Assembly (NCBI GenBank): GCA_045632125.1
Contig: JAZQWC010000008.1
Coordinates: 36,052 to 100,051 of the forward strand
Direction of reading: 5' to 3'
DNA length: 64,000 bases
Source: CALWPV01 sp045632125
Lineage (GTDB): Bacteria; Bacillota; Clostridia; Lachnospirales; Bianqueaceae
Each line of letters begins with the position of its first letter. Within the stretch, counting starts at the first letter, position 1. The notes beneath the pieces are model-generated. The model did no database searches and was not told the origin of the DNA. It saw only the letters and a list, made by a program, of their open reading frames with translations. The position numbers and the translations under genes were made by a program. Shown piece by piece: positions 41,419 to 50,012 of this stretch.

Positions 41419-42111
41419 TTAAAGAAGCATAAACCAGGTTTTAACAAGGGCTGGTGCTTCACGCAAAAAATAATTAATTTTTAGTAGCCAATTAGAGGTA
41501 GGCGCAGCTAAGGCGTATACATCATAGCCTAATTCTCGGGCAATTAACTTGGAACGAAATATATGATATTCACTGGATACGATAGCCACAATAGGCTTGC
41601 GATTTTGTTGGGAAATAAGTTGGTAGGAATAAGCAATGTTTTCGATGGTATTACGGGCTTGATCTTCTTTAATAATTTGCTTTGCAGGAATTCCTTGATT
41701 AAGAAGATAAAGCTGCATTGCCTCAGCTTCGGAGATATCTTCGCCTGTACCTTGGCCTCCGCTGACAATTACCATACAATCAGGATGGGCACGCAGATAC
41801 TCGGTGGCAGCCTCCAGGCGATCAAGAAGAGATAGAGAAGGGGTGGTACCATTCACGCCGGCACCAAGAACGATCAGGTAATCCGTATTGGGGGGTAAGT
41901 CAGAATGGGCAGAGCATACAATAGGGATTTCTATTAACAATAACAGGGGGCATACAATTGATAGTAAGCTCCAAAATAACTTCTTATATTGCGTGAATAG
42001 AACGATCATTATGGAAAGGAATATAAAAAGAAGTCCAATCATTTGATATCCAAATGAGGCGAAAAAGAAAAAAAGCCCAATGAATAGGAAAATATAAGAA
42101 ATAATAGCCAT
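41419..42111 (-). CDS. YdcF-like (DUF218) membrane protein
   Basis: 230 residues from ATG 42111, with GGAGGTAATC directly upstream; an in-frame ATG 54 nt earlier lies inside the leader terminator and is rejected. Three N-terminal transmembrane helices (about 1-65) precede a DUF218 domain: DYLIVLGAGVNGTTPSLSLL, VIVSGGQGTGEDISEAEAM, ARNTIENIAYS and ASSEYH-like VSSEYHIFRSKLIARELGY. The family includes SanA and ElyC, linked to envelope integrity and lipid-carrier metabolism. It is preceded by a structured leader that probably regulates it. Confidence 0.85.
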   Translation of the reverse strand: MAIISYIFLFIGLFFFFASFGYQMIGLLFIFLSIMIVLFTQYKKLFWSLLSIVCPLLLLIEIPIVCSAHSDLPPNTDYLIVLGAGVNGTTPSLSLLDRLEAATEYLRAHPDCMVIVSGGQGTGEDISEAEAMQLYLLNQGIPAKQIIKEDQARNTIENIAYSYQLISQQNRKPIVAIVSSEYHIFRSKLIARELGYDVYALAAPTSNWLLKINYFLREAPALVKTWFMLL

Positions 42112-42306
42112 GATTACCTCCGGCAAAAAAAGAAGGTCAGCTCCACCTGGGAACTGACCTGTCACTGAAAACGAACATTTTCAGCGTTGTGATAGTTGGT
42201 TCGTCACGGGAACCAACACCACAAAAAGAGGACTAATGAGAAAAATGTTACAAAGACGGGCGAGGATGCACCCTCGCCCGTGCGACATGAAAAATGCAAT
42301 AATGAT
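42112..42306 (-). ncRNA. structured 5' leader with terminator, possible riboswitch or attenuator
   Basis: Between a consensus promoter and the ydcF-like start codon lie ~195 transcribed nt with four hairpins (plus coordinates): a perfect 10-bp stem CCTCGCCCGT at 42256-42281, TTGGTT/AACCAA at 42196-42216, CTGAAAA/TTTTCAG at 42165-42184, and AGGTCAG/CTGACCT at 42134-42160 followed (minus strand) by a run of T, i.e. an intrinsic terminator directly before the Shine-Dalgarno. The architecture fits transcription attenuation. It matches no riboswitch class I recognise, and yybP-ykoY features are not seen. The rest of 42112-42424 contains the divergent ZIP leader only. Confidence 0.55.
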
Positions 42307-42312
42307 ATGGTT

Positions 42313-42341
42313 ATTATAGTATTTAAGCATAAAAATGTCAA
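42313..42341 (-). promoter_or_regulatory. consensus sigma-A promoter of the ydcF-like gene
   Basis: On the minus strand TTGACA (plus 42336-42341) and TATAAT (plus 42313-42318) are both perfect with a 17-bp spacer. Confidence 0.85.
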
Positions 42342-42360
42342 GCATAATATAGGAGATGCG

Positions 42361-42519
42361 ATGAACGCAGAAGCACAAATCGGAATGGTTTTGCATATGA
42401 TAAGAAAAAAATTGGGTGTGAAAAATGGAAGCATTGCGAGCGTGTATGTTTACTTTAATGGGTACGAGTTTTACTTTTTTATTGACTACTTTGGGAGCGA
42501 CTACCATTTTTGTTGTTAG
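42361..42519 (+). CDS. possible 52-residue ORF overlapping the ZIP gene start
   Basis: ATG 42361 has AGGAG 5 nt upstream, better than the start of the ZIP gene it overlaps by 95 bp in another frame. The product begins MNAEAQIGMVLHMIRKKLGV and ends YHFCC. It matches no family known to me. It may be a leader ORF for coupled translation of the transporter rather than a functional protein. Confidence 0.3.
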   Translation: MNAEAQIGMVLHMIRKKLGVKNGSIASVYVYFNGYEFYFFIDYFGSDYHFCC

Positions 42520-43210
42520 AGAAAAACAAACCTCAAATCTGAAAAGTATTTGTATGGGGTTAGCAGCAGGTATTATGATGGCGTCCGCGATTTGGTCACT
42601 TTTGATGCCAGCTCTTGAGTTATCAAATGAAGCGATGCAAATTCCTTGGCTGACAGTAGCGTTTGGTTTTTTATTGGGAGGACTTTCTTTTTACTTTGTA
42701 GATTTATACTTGACGTACAAATATTGGAGGGAAAATGTGACGAATCATCAAAGTGCTGTAAATAAACTGTTTACAGTTATAACGCTTCATAATATTCCGG
42801 AAGGAATGGCTATTGGACTTTCCTTTGCTATAGCGGTTCAGGAAAAATCACAGAGTGCTTTGGCCGCCGCTGCGGCGCTAGCAATTGGTATTGGCGTACA
42901 GAATTTGCCGGAAGGAGCGGCCATAGCATTACCTGTCTATCAGGATAGTGGATCAAAAAAGAAGGCTTTTTTATGTGGTAGTTTATCGGGTATTGTGGAA
43001 CCAATTGGCGGGTTTTTTGCGGTTCTATTAGTTGAAAGTATGCGATATTTATTGCCAGTTTTTTTGGCGTTTGCGGCAGGCGCAATGTTATATGTAATTG
43101 TAGATGAATTGATACCTGAAGTAAAACAGGAAAATGGGTCTAATATTGGCACAGTAGGTACATTATGTGGTTTTTTGTTGATGATGATTTTGGATATAGC
43201 TTTAGGATAA
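42425..43210 (+). CDS. ZIP family divalent metal transporter
   Basis: 261 residues with eight hydrophobic helices. The metal-path motifs are clear: ITLHNIPEGMAIGLSFAIAV in helix 4 and IGIGVQNLPEGAAIALPVYQ in helix 5, plus SLSGIVEPIGGF. These match the ZupT group, which imports Zn, Fe or Mn. The start codon has only a weak GGGTGTG upstream; a small ORF with a better site overlaps it (42361-42519). A MntR-like repressor lies 2.4 kb downstream. Control by it is conceivable but no operator was identified. Confidence 0.9.
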   Translation: MEALRACMFTLMGTSFTFLLTTLGATTIFVVREKQTSNLKSICMGLAAGIMMASAIWSLLMPALELSNEAMQIPWLTVAFGFLLGGLSFYFVDLYLTYKYWRENVTNHQSAVNKLFTVITLHNIPEGMAIGLSFAIAVQEKSQSALAAAAALAIGIGVQNLPEGAAIALPVYQDSGSKKKAFLCGSLSGIVEPIGGFFAVLLVESMRYLLPVFLAFAAGAMLYVIVDELIPEVKQENGSNIGTVGTLCGFLLMMILDIALG

Positions 43211-43216
43211 AATAGC

Positions 43217-43245
43217 TTTTATAAATGCTATTTGTATGGTATAAT
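43217..43245 (+). promoter_or_regulatory. probable promoter of the orphan nuclease gene
   Basis: TTTTAT (43217-43222), 17-bp spacer, TATAAT (43240-43245) with extended TGG. A hairpin CATAAATTGC/GCAATTTATG (43269-43299) lies in the leader. Confidence 0.5.
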
Positions 43246-43327
43246 AAAGAACTTCCTAAAGTTTATGGCATAAATTGCAGGGAAGCAAGGCAATTTATGT
43301 ATCAGTTTTACAAAAATGAGGTATAAA

Positions 43328-44125
43328 ATGGAATACTACAAGGACATTGTTACACCGATGAAAAAACTGTATGTTTCTATGTGTCTGGAAATTGAAAGAC
43401 TGGAAGGAATATTTAAAGATGCGACTGCCGGTGGCATAGTTTGGAAGGAGAGGAAAAAGAAAGGTCATTCGCAAAATAAGAAAAAATTAGGTAACATTTG
43501 CCGATATGCATATTATCAATATTATGATAAACGCAAGCAATCTGGGAAGCGAAAAGTACAACGGTATATACGTAAAAACGAATTAGGGTGGGCTATTTCG
43601 CTTGTGAATTCAAGGCGGAATAAATGGAAACGATTAGCAGAACTGAAAAAGGAAATCAAAAAAGTTATAAAAGGACTGTTGGTGTTTTCAGTCAAGGTAG
43701 AAGATGTTAACTGGGAAATAAAGGCGAGAAAGTTAAAGAAAGAATTAAAAAAAGTACGAAAGAAACCTTTTAAAGAACGATGCCGGTATATGACCATAAA
43801 TGGTGAATTGGTTCGTTCAAGAGCTGAACGAAAAATTGCAAATGAGTTATTTCATGCTGGAGTCGTATATAAATATGAACGGCCGGTGTGGAAAAACAAT
43901 GTAAAAGTGTTGCCGGATTTTGTTGTAGAAATCAATGGGAAAACGTATATATGGGAGCATTTGGGAATGCTGGATATTCCAGAGTATGCAGAAAAATGGG
44001 AAAGAAAAAAACGATTTTATGCAAAAATAGGATTTATTGAAGGCAAAAACTTGATTGTAACCACGGAGAAGAATATAGATTCTTTATCACTTGCACGAGT
44101 AATTGAAATGATGAAAGAACGCTGA
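43328..44125 (+). CDS. orphan protein with C-terminal PD-(D/E)XK-type nuclease domain
   Basis: 265 residues from ATG 43328 (GAGG 6 nt upstream). The first ~160 residues are very Lys/Arg-rich (KKKGHSQNKKK, KRKVQRYIRK), likely a nucleic-acid-binding helical region. The C-terminal ~100 hold VRSRAERKIANELFHAGVVY, then VLPDFVVEI and TYIWEHLGMLD, an E...D...E-x-x-G layout of restriction-endonuclease-like folds seen at the ends of some helicases. AT-rich compared with neighbours, suggesting transfer. No methylase, helicase or toxin partner is adjacent. Function unknown; defence is only a guess. Confidence 0.7.
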   Translation: MEYYKDIVTPMKKLYVSMCLEIERLEGIFKDATAGGIVWKERKKKGHSQNKKKLGNICRYAYYQYYDKRKQSGKRKVQRYIRKNELGWAISLVNSRRNKWKRLAELKKEIKKVIKGLLVFSVKVEDVNWEIKARKLKKELKKVRKKPFKERCRYMTINGELVRSRAERKIANELFHAGVVYKYERPVWKNNVKVLPDFVVEINGKTYIWEHLGMLDIPEYAEKWERKKRFYAKIGFIEGKNLIVTTEKNIDSLSLARVIEMMKER

Positions 44126-44332
44126 AAATAATTAAATCAGTTAACTAAAATTTAATGATGCGAAGCAAAGATGTGTCCCGGCGAAAGTCGAGGGCTTTTT
44201 TTATTGCAATCAAATGGAATATTTCGAAATTGAAAACGATTACAATGTTTATTGACAATTGTTTTTGAGATGGATATAATGGGAATATAATTTTATTCGT
44301 GATTCCACGTCAACTTAAAAAGGAGTAAAAAA
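44126..44332. other. intergenic region with weak terminator and Gfo/Idh promoter
   Basis: An imperfect stem around GTCCCGGC-GAAA-GTCGAGGGC (44173-44193) followed by seven T looks like the nuclease-gene terminator. A lone TCAGTTA, the half-site of the 20.4-kb array, occurs at about 44140. Confidence 0.5.
44252..44280 (+). promoter_or_regulatory. consensus sigma-A promoter of the Gfo/Idh gene
   Basis: TTGACA (44252-44257), 17-bp spacer, TATAAT (44275-44280). Confidence 0.88.
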
Positions 44333-45487
44333 ATGGCTAGCATTTTAGATCGTTTTAAAGAAGAAATCGTGGCAGATCAGGATTATACTACTCTGCCGAA
44401 ACTGAAAATTGGTATTATTGGTACAGGTTGGATTGCTGAATCTCATATTTTGAGCTATAAGCGTTGTCCTGATATTGAAATCGTAGCAGCTGCAGACCTC
44501 GTGCCTGGTAAAGCAGAAGCTTTTTGTAAAGCAAATGGTTTGGAGGGTGTACGTTGCTATCCGGATCATCAGTCTATGTTGGACAATGAAGAGCTTGATG
44601 CTGTAAGCGTATGTACTTATAACAGAACACATGCAGAGTGCTCTATTGCCGCTCTTAAAAAAGGCGTACATGTAATGTGCGAAAAACCCATGTGTGTAAC
44701 CTTAGAAGAAGCAGTAGAAATGAGAAAGGCCGAAAAAGAGTCTGGTAAGATTCTTTCAATTGGTTTTCAGCCTCGTTTGGATGCTAACATGCAGATGATT
44801 AAAAAGATTGTTGAATCCGGTGAACTGGGTAAAATCTATTATATTCAGACCGGTGGCGGTCGTCGACGTGGTATTCCGACTCCGTACGGAACTACTTTCA
44901 TTGAGGACGAGACTGCAGGTATTGGTGCTCTGGGTGATATCGGATGTTACAGCTTGGATATGGTACTGAATGCAATTGGATATCCCAAGCCGCTGACTGT
45001 TTCCGGATACAAATCTGCATATTTTGGTACACGTCCCAGCTATTATCCTTCTCATCCGGAGTATGCTGAGAAGTTTACAGTAGATGACTTTGCTGCTGCG
45101 TTCATCCGTTTGGAAGGTGACATTATTTTGGACTTTAGAATTGCATGGGCCATGAATTTGGATACTCCCGGCGATACTATTATTCTGGGTACTAAAGGTG
45201 GCTTGAGAATTCCTTCTACTGAATGTTGGAATGGTTCTGTAGGTGGACCTATGAAGATCTATCATGAGGTTGCCGGTTCTCAGGTTGAAACGGAGATTCC
45301 GATTATCGATAGTAACACGGATGACTTGTTCTACAAAAAGATTCGATCTTTCTTGGATGCAATCAGAACGAATGGTACTGCACCTGTTCCTACTGAGCAG
45401 ATCATTTACAATCAGGCTATCATTGATGGTATTCGCCGTTCTGCTGAAGCCGGATGTGAAGTTAAGATCGAGGTTCCGGAAGTATAA
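44333..45487 (+). CDS. Gfo/Idh/MocA family oxidoreductase
   Basis: 384 residues. The NAD(P)-binding fingerprint is LKIGIIGTGWIAESHILSYK (about 25-44), followed by the family signature GVHVMCEKPMCVTLEEAVEM with the catalytic-type Lys (EKP) near residue 120. GALGDIGCYSLDMVLNAIGY is the second conserved motif with Asp/His-equivalent residues. These enzymes oxidise or epimerise sugars or cyclitols. AAAGGAGTAAAAAA precedes the ATG. Monocistronic between a consensus promoter and a terminator; the substrate is unknown. Confidence 0.9.
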   Translation: MASILDRFKEEIVADQDYTTLPKLKIGIIGTGWIAESHILSYKRCPDIEIVAAADLVPGKAEAFCKANGLEGVRCYPDHQSMLDNEELDAVSVCTYNRTHAECSIAALKKGVHVMCEKPMCVTLEEAVEMRKAEKESGKILSIGFQPRLDANMQMIKKIVESGELGKIYYIQTGGGRRRGIPTPYGTTFIEDETAGIGALGDIGCYSLDMVLNAIGYPKPLTVSGYKSAYFGTRPSYYPSHPEYAEKFTVDDFAAAFIRLEGDIILDFRIAWAMNLDTPGDTIILGTKGGLRIPSTECWNGSVGGPMKIYHEVAGSQVETEIPIIDSNTDDLFYKKIRSFLDAIRTNGTAPVPTEQIIYNQAIIDGIRRSAEAGCEVKIEVPEV

Positions 45488-45501
45488 TTTTTAGCTATCT
45501 C

Positions 45502-45540
45502 AAACGGATTAGGAAAGAAATTGCCTAATCCGTTTTTTTT
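45502..45540 (+). terminator. terminator of the Gfo/Idh gene
   Basis: AAACGGATTAGG pairs with CCTAATCCGTTT; a T-tract follows. Confidence 0.9.
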
Positions 45541-45541
45541 A

Positions 45542-45570
45542 TTGAATTCATTTGTTTTTTTTGGTATGAT
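45542..45570 (+). promoter_or_regulatory. sigma-A promoter of the MntR-like gene
   Basis: TTGAAT (45542-45547), 17-bp T-rich spacer, TATGAT (45565-45570). Confidence 0.7.
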
Positions 45571-45601
45571 AAGTGAAGAATATAAGGGGAGTTGAGAAAC
45601 A

Positions 45602-45982
45602 ATGCGAATTCATGAATCTGCTGAGAATTATTTGGAAACTATTTTGGCATTAAGCAAAACGAAACAATTTGTGCGTTCAATCGATATTGTTAATGAAATG
45701 AATTTTAGTAAACCGAGCGTGAGTGTTGCAATGAAGCATTTGCGTGAAAGCGGTCATATTATCATGGATGAAAATGGGTATATTACATTAACGGACAGCG
45801 GTCTTGAGATAGCCAACAATATTTATGAACGCCATCAGGTTCTTTCAGCTTTGCTGGTTAAATTAGGCGTAGATCAAGAGACAGCGAAGGAAGAAGCCTG
45901 CCGTATTGAACATGATATTAGTCAAGATACTTTTGAAAAAATAAAGATATGGGTAAAAAATAATCAAATTATTGAAATATAA
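45602..45982 (+). CDS. mntR: DtxR/MntR family metal-dependent repressor
   Basis: 126 residues, the short MntR type without an SH3-like domain. The winged helix covers about 5-65 (ESAENYLETILALSKTK, VNEMNFSKPSVSVAMKHLRE). Metal ligands expected for MntR are visible: His in NIYERHQVLSALL and the Glu/His group in EEACRIEHDIS. It should repress Mn or Fe importers when metal is plentiful. GGGGAG precedes the ATG. Likely targets nearby include the ZIP transporter, but this is inference. The gene symbol is by family similarity. Confidence 0.85.
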   Translation: MRIHESAENYLETILALSKTKQFVRSIDIVNEMNFSKPSVSVAMKHLRESGHIIMDENGYITLTDSGLEIANNIYERHQVLSALLVKLGVDQETAKEEACRIEHDISQDTFEKIKIWVKNNQIIEI

Positions 45983-45987
45983 GTAAA

Positions 45988-46039
45988 CGGAGTGCCGCGA
46001 TGCAAGTTTGATGTGACTTGTAATGCGACACTCCTTTTT
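45988..46039. terminator. terminator between convergent mntR and the small HTH gene
   Basis: GGAGTGCCGC...GCAAGT pairs with ACTTG...GCGACACTCC and is followed by TTTTTATTA. Confidence 0.8.
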
Positions 46040-46059
46040 ATTATACGTTGTTTCAGCGA

Positions 46060-46293
46060 TTAATCATCATCTTCGTCTTCAGGTAAAGATAAAGTATTAA
46101 GATCGATTCCTGTTACTTTATGAATACGAATTGCTGTAGCTAAAGACGGTAAAGAGATACCTTGTTCTATACTGATATAGTAGTCAAGAGATAGGTTACA
46201 TAATCTAGCCATTAATTTTTGAGAGTGGAAATTTTTCTGTCTATATGTAATTAGACAGTGAACAAGGCGTTGACGAATTTCATTTTGATTCAT
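46060..46293 (-). CDS. small XRE-like helix-turn-helix protein
   Basis: 77 residues, essentially one Cro/CI-type domain: RLVHCLITYRQKNFHSQKLM, then ARLCNLSLDYYISIEQGISL with the turn near residue 38, and PSLATAIRIHKVTGIDLNTL. The tail is acidic (LPEDEDDD). GGAGAC lies before the ATG (plus 46298-46305). No partner gene is adjacent apart from the subtilase on the same strand 150 bp upstream; a regulatory link is speculative. Confidence 0.72.
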   Translation of the reverse strand: MNQNEIRQRLVHCLITYRQKNFHSQKLMARLCNLSLDYYISIEQGISLPSLATAIRIHKVTGIDLNTLSLPEDEDDD

Positions 46294-46444
46294 TTTGTTG
46301 TCTCCTTTTAGATAGTATTTTTAATAGCGATAGCGTATACGATAAATTTATGATATATTATTTTTCTGATTTCGTAAATGTAGTATTCTTATTATATTTA
46401 GTAGATACAATAAATATAGATGTTTTTGGTTGTGATAAGATAAA

Positions 46445-49400
46445 TTATATGCAAGAATTTACGGATAGACTTCCGTATCCCCAGGAGTTATTAGGGTACG
46501 TTCTATCAGGATTTCTCGCAGCACAACGAGTTAGTTGGGATTGAATGGAAAGTGTGTTCATTTCAAGATCATTTCCTTGTACAATTCCATATTGAAGAAA
46601 TTGTGCAACAGCGCCTGCAGTTAGTGCAGCAGCGGTACTGGTACCGGGAATACTTCTGTATGAATTTCCAGCCGGACCATATACATTGTTGGAAGGAGCG
46701 ACAATTGAAGGGCGTAGAACTCCATTTCGAGTAGGACCGCGCCCTGAATTTTCGTAAATACTATTGGTAAGGGGGCGATATCCGCCAACAGTGATAACTC
46801 GAGGTTGAGTACTGGGCACGGTCACAGTACCATTGGGCGAAGGTTGAAGAAAACGAGTTTCCGGTTGGCTAAAGTTTTGAATGGGAAGCCAAATATCTAG
46901 AAGTCCATTAATGATTGTATCACCGTAGATGTGTAGACGCCAAATGCCAGACGATGGAAAATCTAAGCGTACATAAGAACACGGCGCGCCTTGACCATAG
47001 TATCGAATTGATACCAAGGATGTTTCACCTGATAGACGGTAATTATTTAAACGTGTAGCGGAACGGGGAAGGCGTTCAACGATATTTCCGGTGGGTGATT
47101 CGAGTGAAAGTGTGAAAATATCGGGATCTTGGCCCCAAATATTAAGCAGGACAGAGGTTTCATTTTCCGCTACGAAGAATTCTACTATCGTTTCGGTTGT
47201 TAAGGTGCCGGTATAGTGTTTCCCATAGCCAGTTTCATTGCCGGATGCCGTCACAATAGCAATGCCGGGAGCATTAGCCAAACGCCCTAAATAAAGTTCG
47301 ACAGGATCGGAACCATCGTGACCGCCAAGATTGGTGGACAAAGCCAGAAGAATAACAAGGGGACGATCTAGTTCTCCTGCTTTTTCTAAAGCGTATTGAA
47401 TGGCTAAAATAACATCGGTGGAACTATAGGCAGGTACATCATTCGAAATACCGTAAAAAGAACGTAGATTGGATTTAGCAGGACGGAGTTTGATACAAAC
47501 TAAATTACTTCCATAGGCGGCACCGAAAAAATCGTTTGAAGGATCAGGCTGGCCGGCGGCGATACCAGCGATATAGGTGCCATGTCCGACAGGATCTGTA
47601 ATTGGTAGTAGCGTTCCGGACGTCAAAGCTTCTTGAATCTCAGAACGAGAATATACTTGATTGCTGACTTGATCCCAAACAGATTCAATAATAGTAGTTC
47701 CATCCGCGCGGCGAAAGGCAGGATGAGTATAATTGATGCCGGAATCGATGATAGCGATTAATACTCCAGAACCGGATAGCGGATTTAGCGGTCTTCGAGT
47801 AACAGCTGCTATACCAGTTGCTTCTAAAGCAATTTGATTGGAAAAATTCTGAGCAAGCCCGTATATAATGGGCAGCTGCGAGTAATTAAAGTATGAGTAT
47901 ACATCTTCAGGTTGACTACCACGAGACAAGGCATAGAAATTTAAATATTGACCGGTACCTAATGGAATACGGCATTGATTTTCAAAGCGTGCATCGAAAT
48001 ATTCACTGGTGATGATATCTAAATAGTTTTCACTGTTTCGAATATTGAAACAATCATCAGAATCTTGTGCATTGGCATTAATATTAAATGGGAAACTATC
48101 TGATTCAGAAATAGCTGCTTCTAAACTGCCGGAAAAGCAAAGGGTTCCATACCCAAAATCAACGTTAGGATAACTGCGAGCAGATGTACGACGTGCACCT
48201 TTTTGCAAGTAAGCTTTAAGTTTTTGACCATATAAAAATGGGTCGTTTCCGTTTACAATACCCCATTGCATAAGTAGTGCGGCGCAGCCGCAAACAAAAG
48301 GAGCAGCCATGCTGGTACCGGAAAGCGATTGGTAGCCACCACCGGGCCAACAAGAGATGATATCTACGCCGGGCGCAGCCAAATCCGGTTTAATTGAGGT
48401 GTTAGTACGCGTATATCCTCGACCGGAAAAGCTGGCGATAGCTCCGTTAGATGAATTATAAGCAGCTACCGCTATGGGGCGTAAAGCTGTGGCGGGCATA
48501 GTAATGGTCACAGATTCGGAGGGAACGAGGAAGAAGGTTTGGCCTCGAGTAGTTTCTGTGGTAGTCATCCAGATGTTGCATGTTCCGTCGACAATTGCAC
48601 CAGAAGAAAGAATAAGCGACCAGATTCCTGCGTTTAAAGGTGAACCGGTTAATTCAATTAAAATTGATGAGGATGGCGTATATGGAGAGGGTGGACTATA
48701 ATAAATTGTTAACTCGGAATTCATTATAGTAGTATGGTGGACATTAGAGGATTTTAAAATAGGCCCAGTCGAAGACCCATCTGGAGCAATAATTTCGATG
48801 AAAAGTTCATCGGTAAAATTTTTCCATAATTGCAGTGAAAGAGAAGCTTGTAAAGGACTAATGTGAAATTCGACAGATTGAGTAGAATTGCTTTTGAGTA
48901 TCGGGGCAGCATGAAAGCGTGCATTTCCTTGATTGCCGGCGGCAATAACAATGGAAGTAAGCCAGCGGTTCGTCATATCATCAATGTACGTTTCAAAAAG
49001 AGAAAAGCCATCATGTCCGCCATCATTAGTTCCCAAGCTCATATTGATGACCAATGGACGATTGAGTGATATGGCAGTTTGGATGGCAAATTGGATGCCT
49101 CGCATCAATGAAGTTGTCTTAGAAAAACCATATCCATCACTATCTGCTAATTTTACAATAACCAATTCGCCCTCAGGAGCTACGCCAATATGCTCGCCAT
49201 TTGATGCACGTCCATTTCCGGCAGCAATACCAGCCACGTGGGTGCCATGACCGATTAGATCTTTTGACGGTACTAACGAAGAATCAGTTAGTGCTGCAGT
49301 TATCATTGATTGTGTATATAAACTGCCAAATTGGAAGCCAATGGGTGGTGGCGTGGAACCTCCTGTTTGATCCCATAGAGCGATAATGCGGCTCTCGCCG

Positions 49401-49825
49401 GTTTCTGAAATGAAATCTGGATGCCGATAATCGATGCCAGAGTCAAGAATCGCAATTAAAACACCTTGACCGGTAAGATTAATTTCCGGTAGACTGCGTA
49501 CAGGTTCAATACAGGCATCATAGAGTGGAGCATTAGCGTTGAGTAATAATCCTTTAGGTTTTTCCATATATTCAATTTCAGAAAATTGAAGTAAGGAGTC
49601 AATTTGTGCAGCGGTCAGCTGCATGATCGCATATTGTTCAGTTAATATTTCCGGAGTAGGTGCGTTAATTGTATCAGCTATTTTTATTAAGTCGCCGTGA
49701 TAGCGTACAATAATTTCCCAGAGGTGAGTAATGAAATCGTAGCCAACTTTTAAAGATTGTGACTTGGATAATTCGGAATCATTTAAAGTCAAAGCCATAG
49801 TAAGGTCAGTATCGATTTGAAGCAT
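46445..49825 (-). CDS. tandem two-domain subtilisin-like serine protease (Csp-like)
   Basis: 1126 residues with two S8 domains in one chain and no signal peptide. An N-terminal prodomain (about 1-95) precedes domain 1, whose triad motifs are ILDSGIDYRHP (Asp), GHGTHVAGIAAG (His) and SGTSMAAPF (Ser), with oxyanion Asn in AAGNQG. Domain 2 starts near residue 560 with IIDSGINYTHP, GHGTYIAGIAAG, ASGNETG and PGTSTAAALTAG, so its Asp, His and Ser are also present. Each has the jelly-roll insert of Clostridial CspABC. In C. difficile CspBA the second half is a pseudoprotease, unlike here. A spore-germination role is plausible but untested. Its ribosome binding site is weak (AAGGAT upstream). Confidence 0.88.
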   Translation of the reverse strand: MLQIDTDLTMALTLNDSELSKSQSLKVGYDFITHLWEIIVRYHGDLIKIADTINAPTPEILTEQYAIMQLTAAQIDSLLQFSEIEYMEKPKGLLLNANAPLYDACIEPVRSLPEINLTGQGVLIAILDSGIDYRHPDFISETGESRIIALWDQTGGSTPPPIGFQFGSLYTQSMITAALTDSSLVPSKDLIGHGTHVAGIAAGNGRASNGEHIGVAPEGELVIVKLADSDGYGFSKTTSLMRGIQFAIQTAISLNRPLVINMSLGTNDGGHDGFSLFETYIDDMTNRWLTSIVIAAGNQGNARFHAAPILKSNSTQSVEFHISPLQASLSLQLWKNFTDELFIEIIAPDGSSTGPILKSSNVHHTTIMNSELTIYYSPPSPYTPSSSILIELTGSPLNAGIWSLILSSGAIVDGTCNIWMTTTETTRGQTFFLVPSESVTITMPATALRPIAVAAYNSSNGAIASFSGRGYTRTNTSIKPDLAAPGVDIISCWPGGGYQSLSGTSMAAPFVCGCAALLMQWGIVNGNDPFLYGQKLKAYLQKGARRTSARSYPNVDFGYGTLCFSGSLEAAISESDSFPFNINANAQDSDDCFNIRNSENYLDIITSEYFDARFENQCRIPLGTGQYLNFYALSRGSQPEDVYSYFNYSQLPIIYGLAQNFSNQIALEATGIAAVTRRPLNPLSGSGVLIAIIDSGINYTHPAFRRADGTTIIESVWDQVSNQVYSRSEIQEALTSGTLLPITDPVGHGTYIAGIAAGQPDPSNDFFGAAYGSNLVCIKLRPAKSNLRSFYGISNDVPAYSSTDVILAIQYALEKAGELDRPLVILLALSTNLGGHDGSDPVELYLGRLANAPGIAIVTASGNETGYGKHYTGTLTTETIVEFFVAENETSVLLNIWGQDPDIFTLSLESPTGNIVERLPRSATRLNNYRLSGETSLVSIRYYGQGAPCSYVRLDFPSSGIWRLHIYGDTIINGLLDIWLPIQNFSQPETRFLQPSPNGTVTVPSTQPRVITVGGYRPLTNSIYENSGRGPTRNGVLRPSIVAPSNNVYGPAGNSYRSIPGTSTAAALTAGAVAQFLQYGIVQGNDLEMNTLSIQSQLTRCAARNPDRTYPNNSWGYGSLSVNSCI

Positions 49826-49904
49826 AGTTTCATCCTTGCATTTGAATTATTCTAGTATATGAATTTGGACAGTATATTTTGACGCGAGTTCTAAAAAAAT
49901 GAGG

Positions 49905-49933
49905 TTGACAGGTGACAAGACAGCAGATATACT
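49905..49933 (+). promoter_or_regulatory. sigma-A promoter of the nuclease-like/pncB operon
   Basis: TTGACA (49905-49910), 17-bp spacer, TATACT (49928-49933). TGACAG (49906) and CTGTCA (about 49932) form an inverted pair bracketing the spacer, a possible operator. Confidence 0.82.
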
Positions 49934-50012
49934 GTCATTTATGAGCAATCTGTGTTGAAGGGACAGATCTTGAGTTTAGTAAAGCTGAAAACGATATGAG
50001 AGGAGAACTTGG

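Noticed and set aside
42112..42306. yybP-ykoY manganese riboswitch upstream of the ydcF-like gene
   Set aside because: The conserved loop sequences of that class are not found; only generic stems and a terminator are seen.
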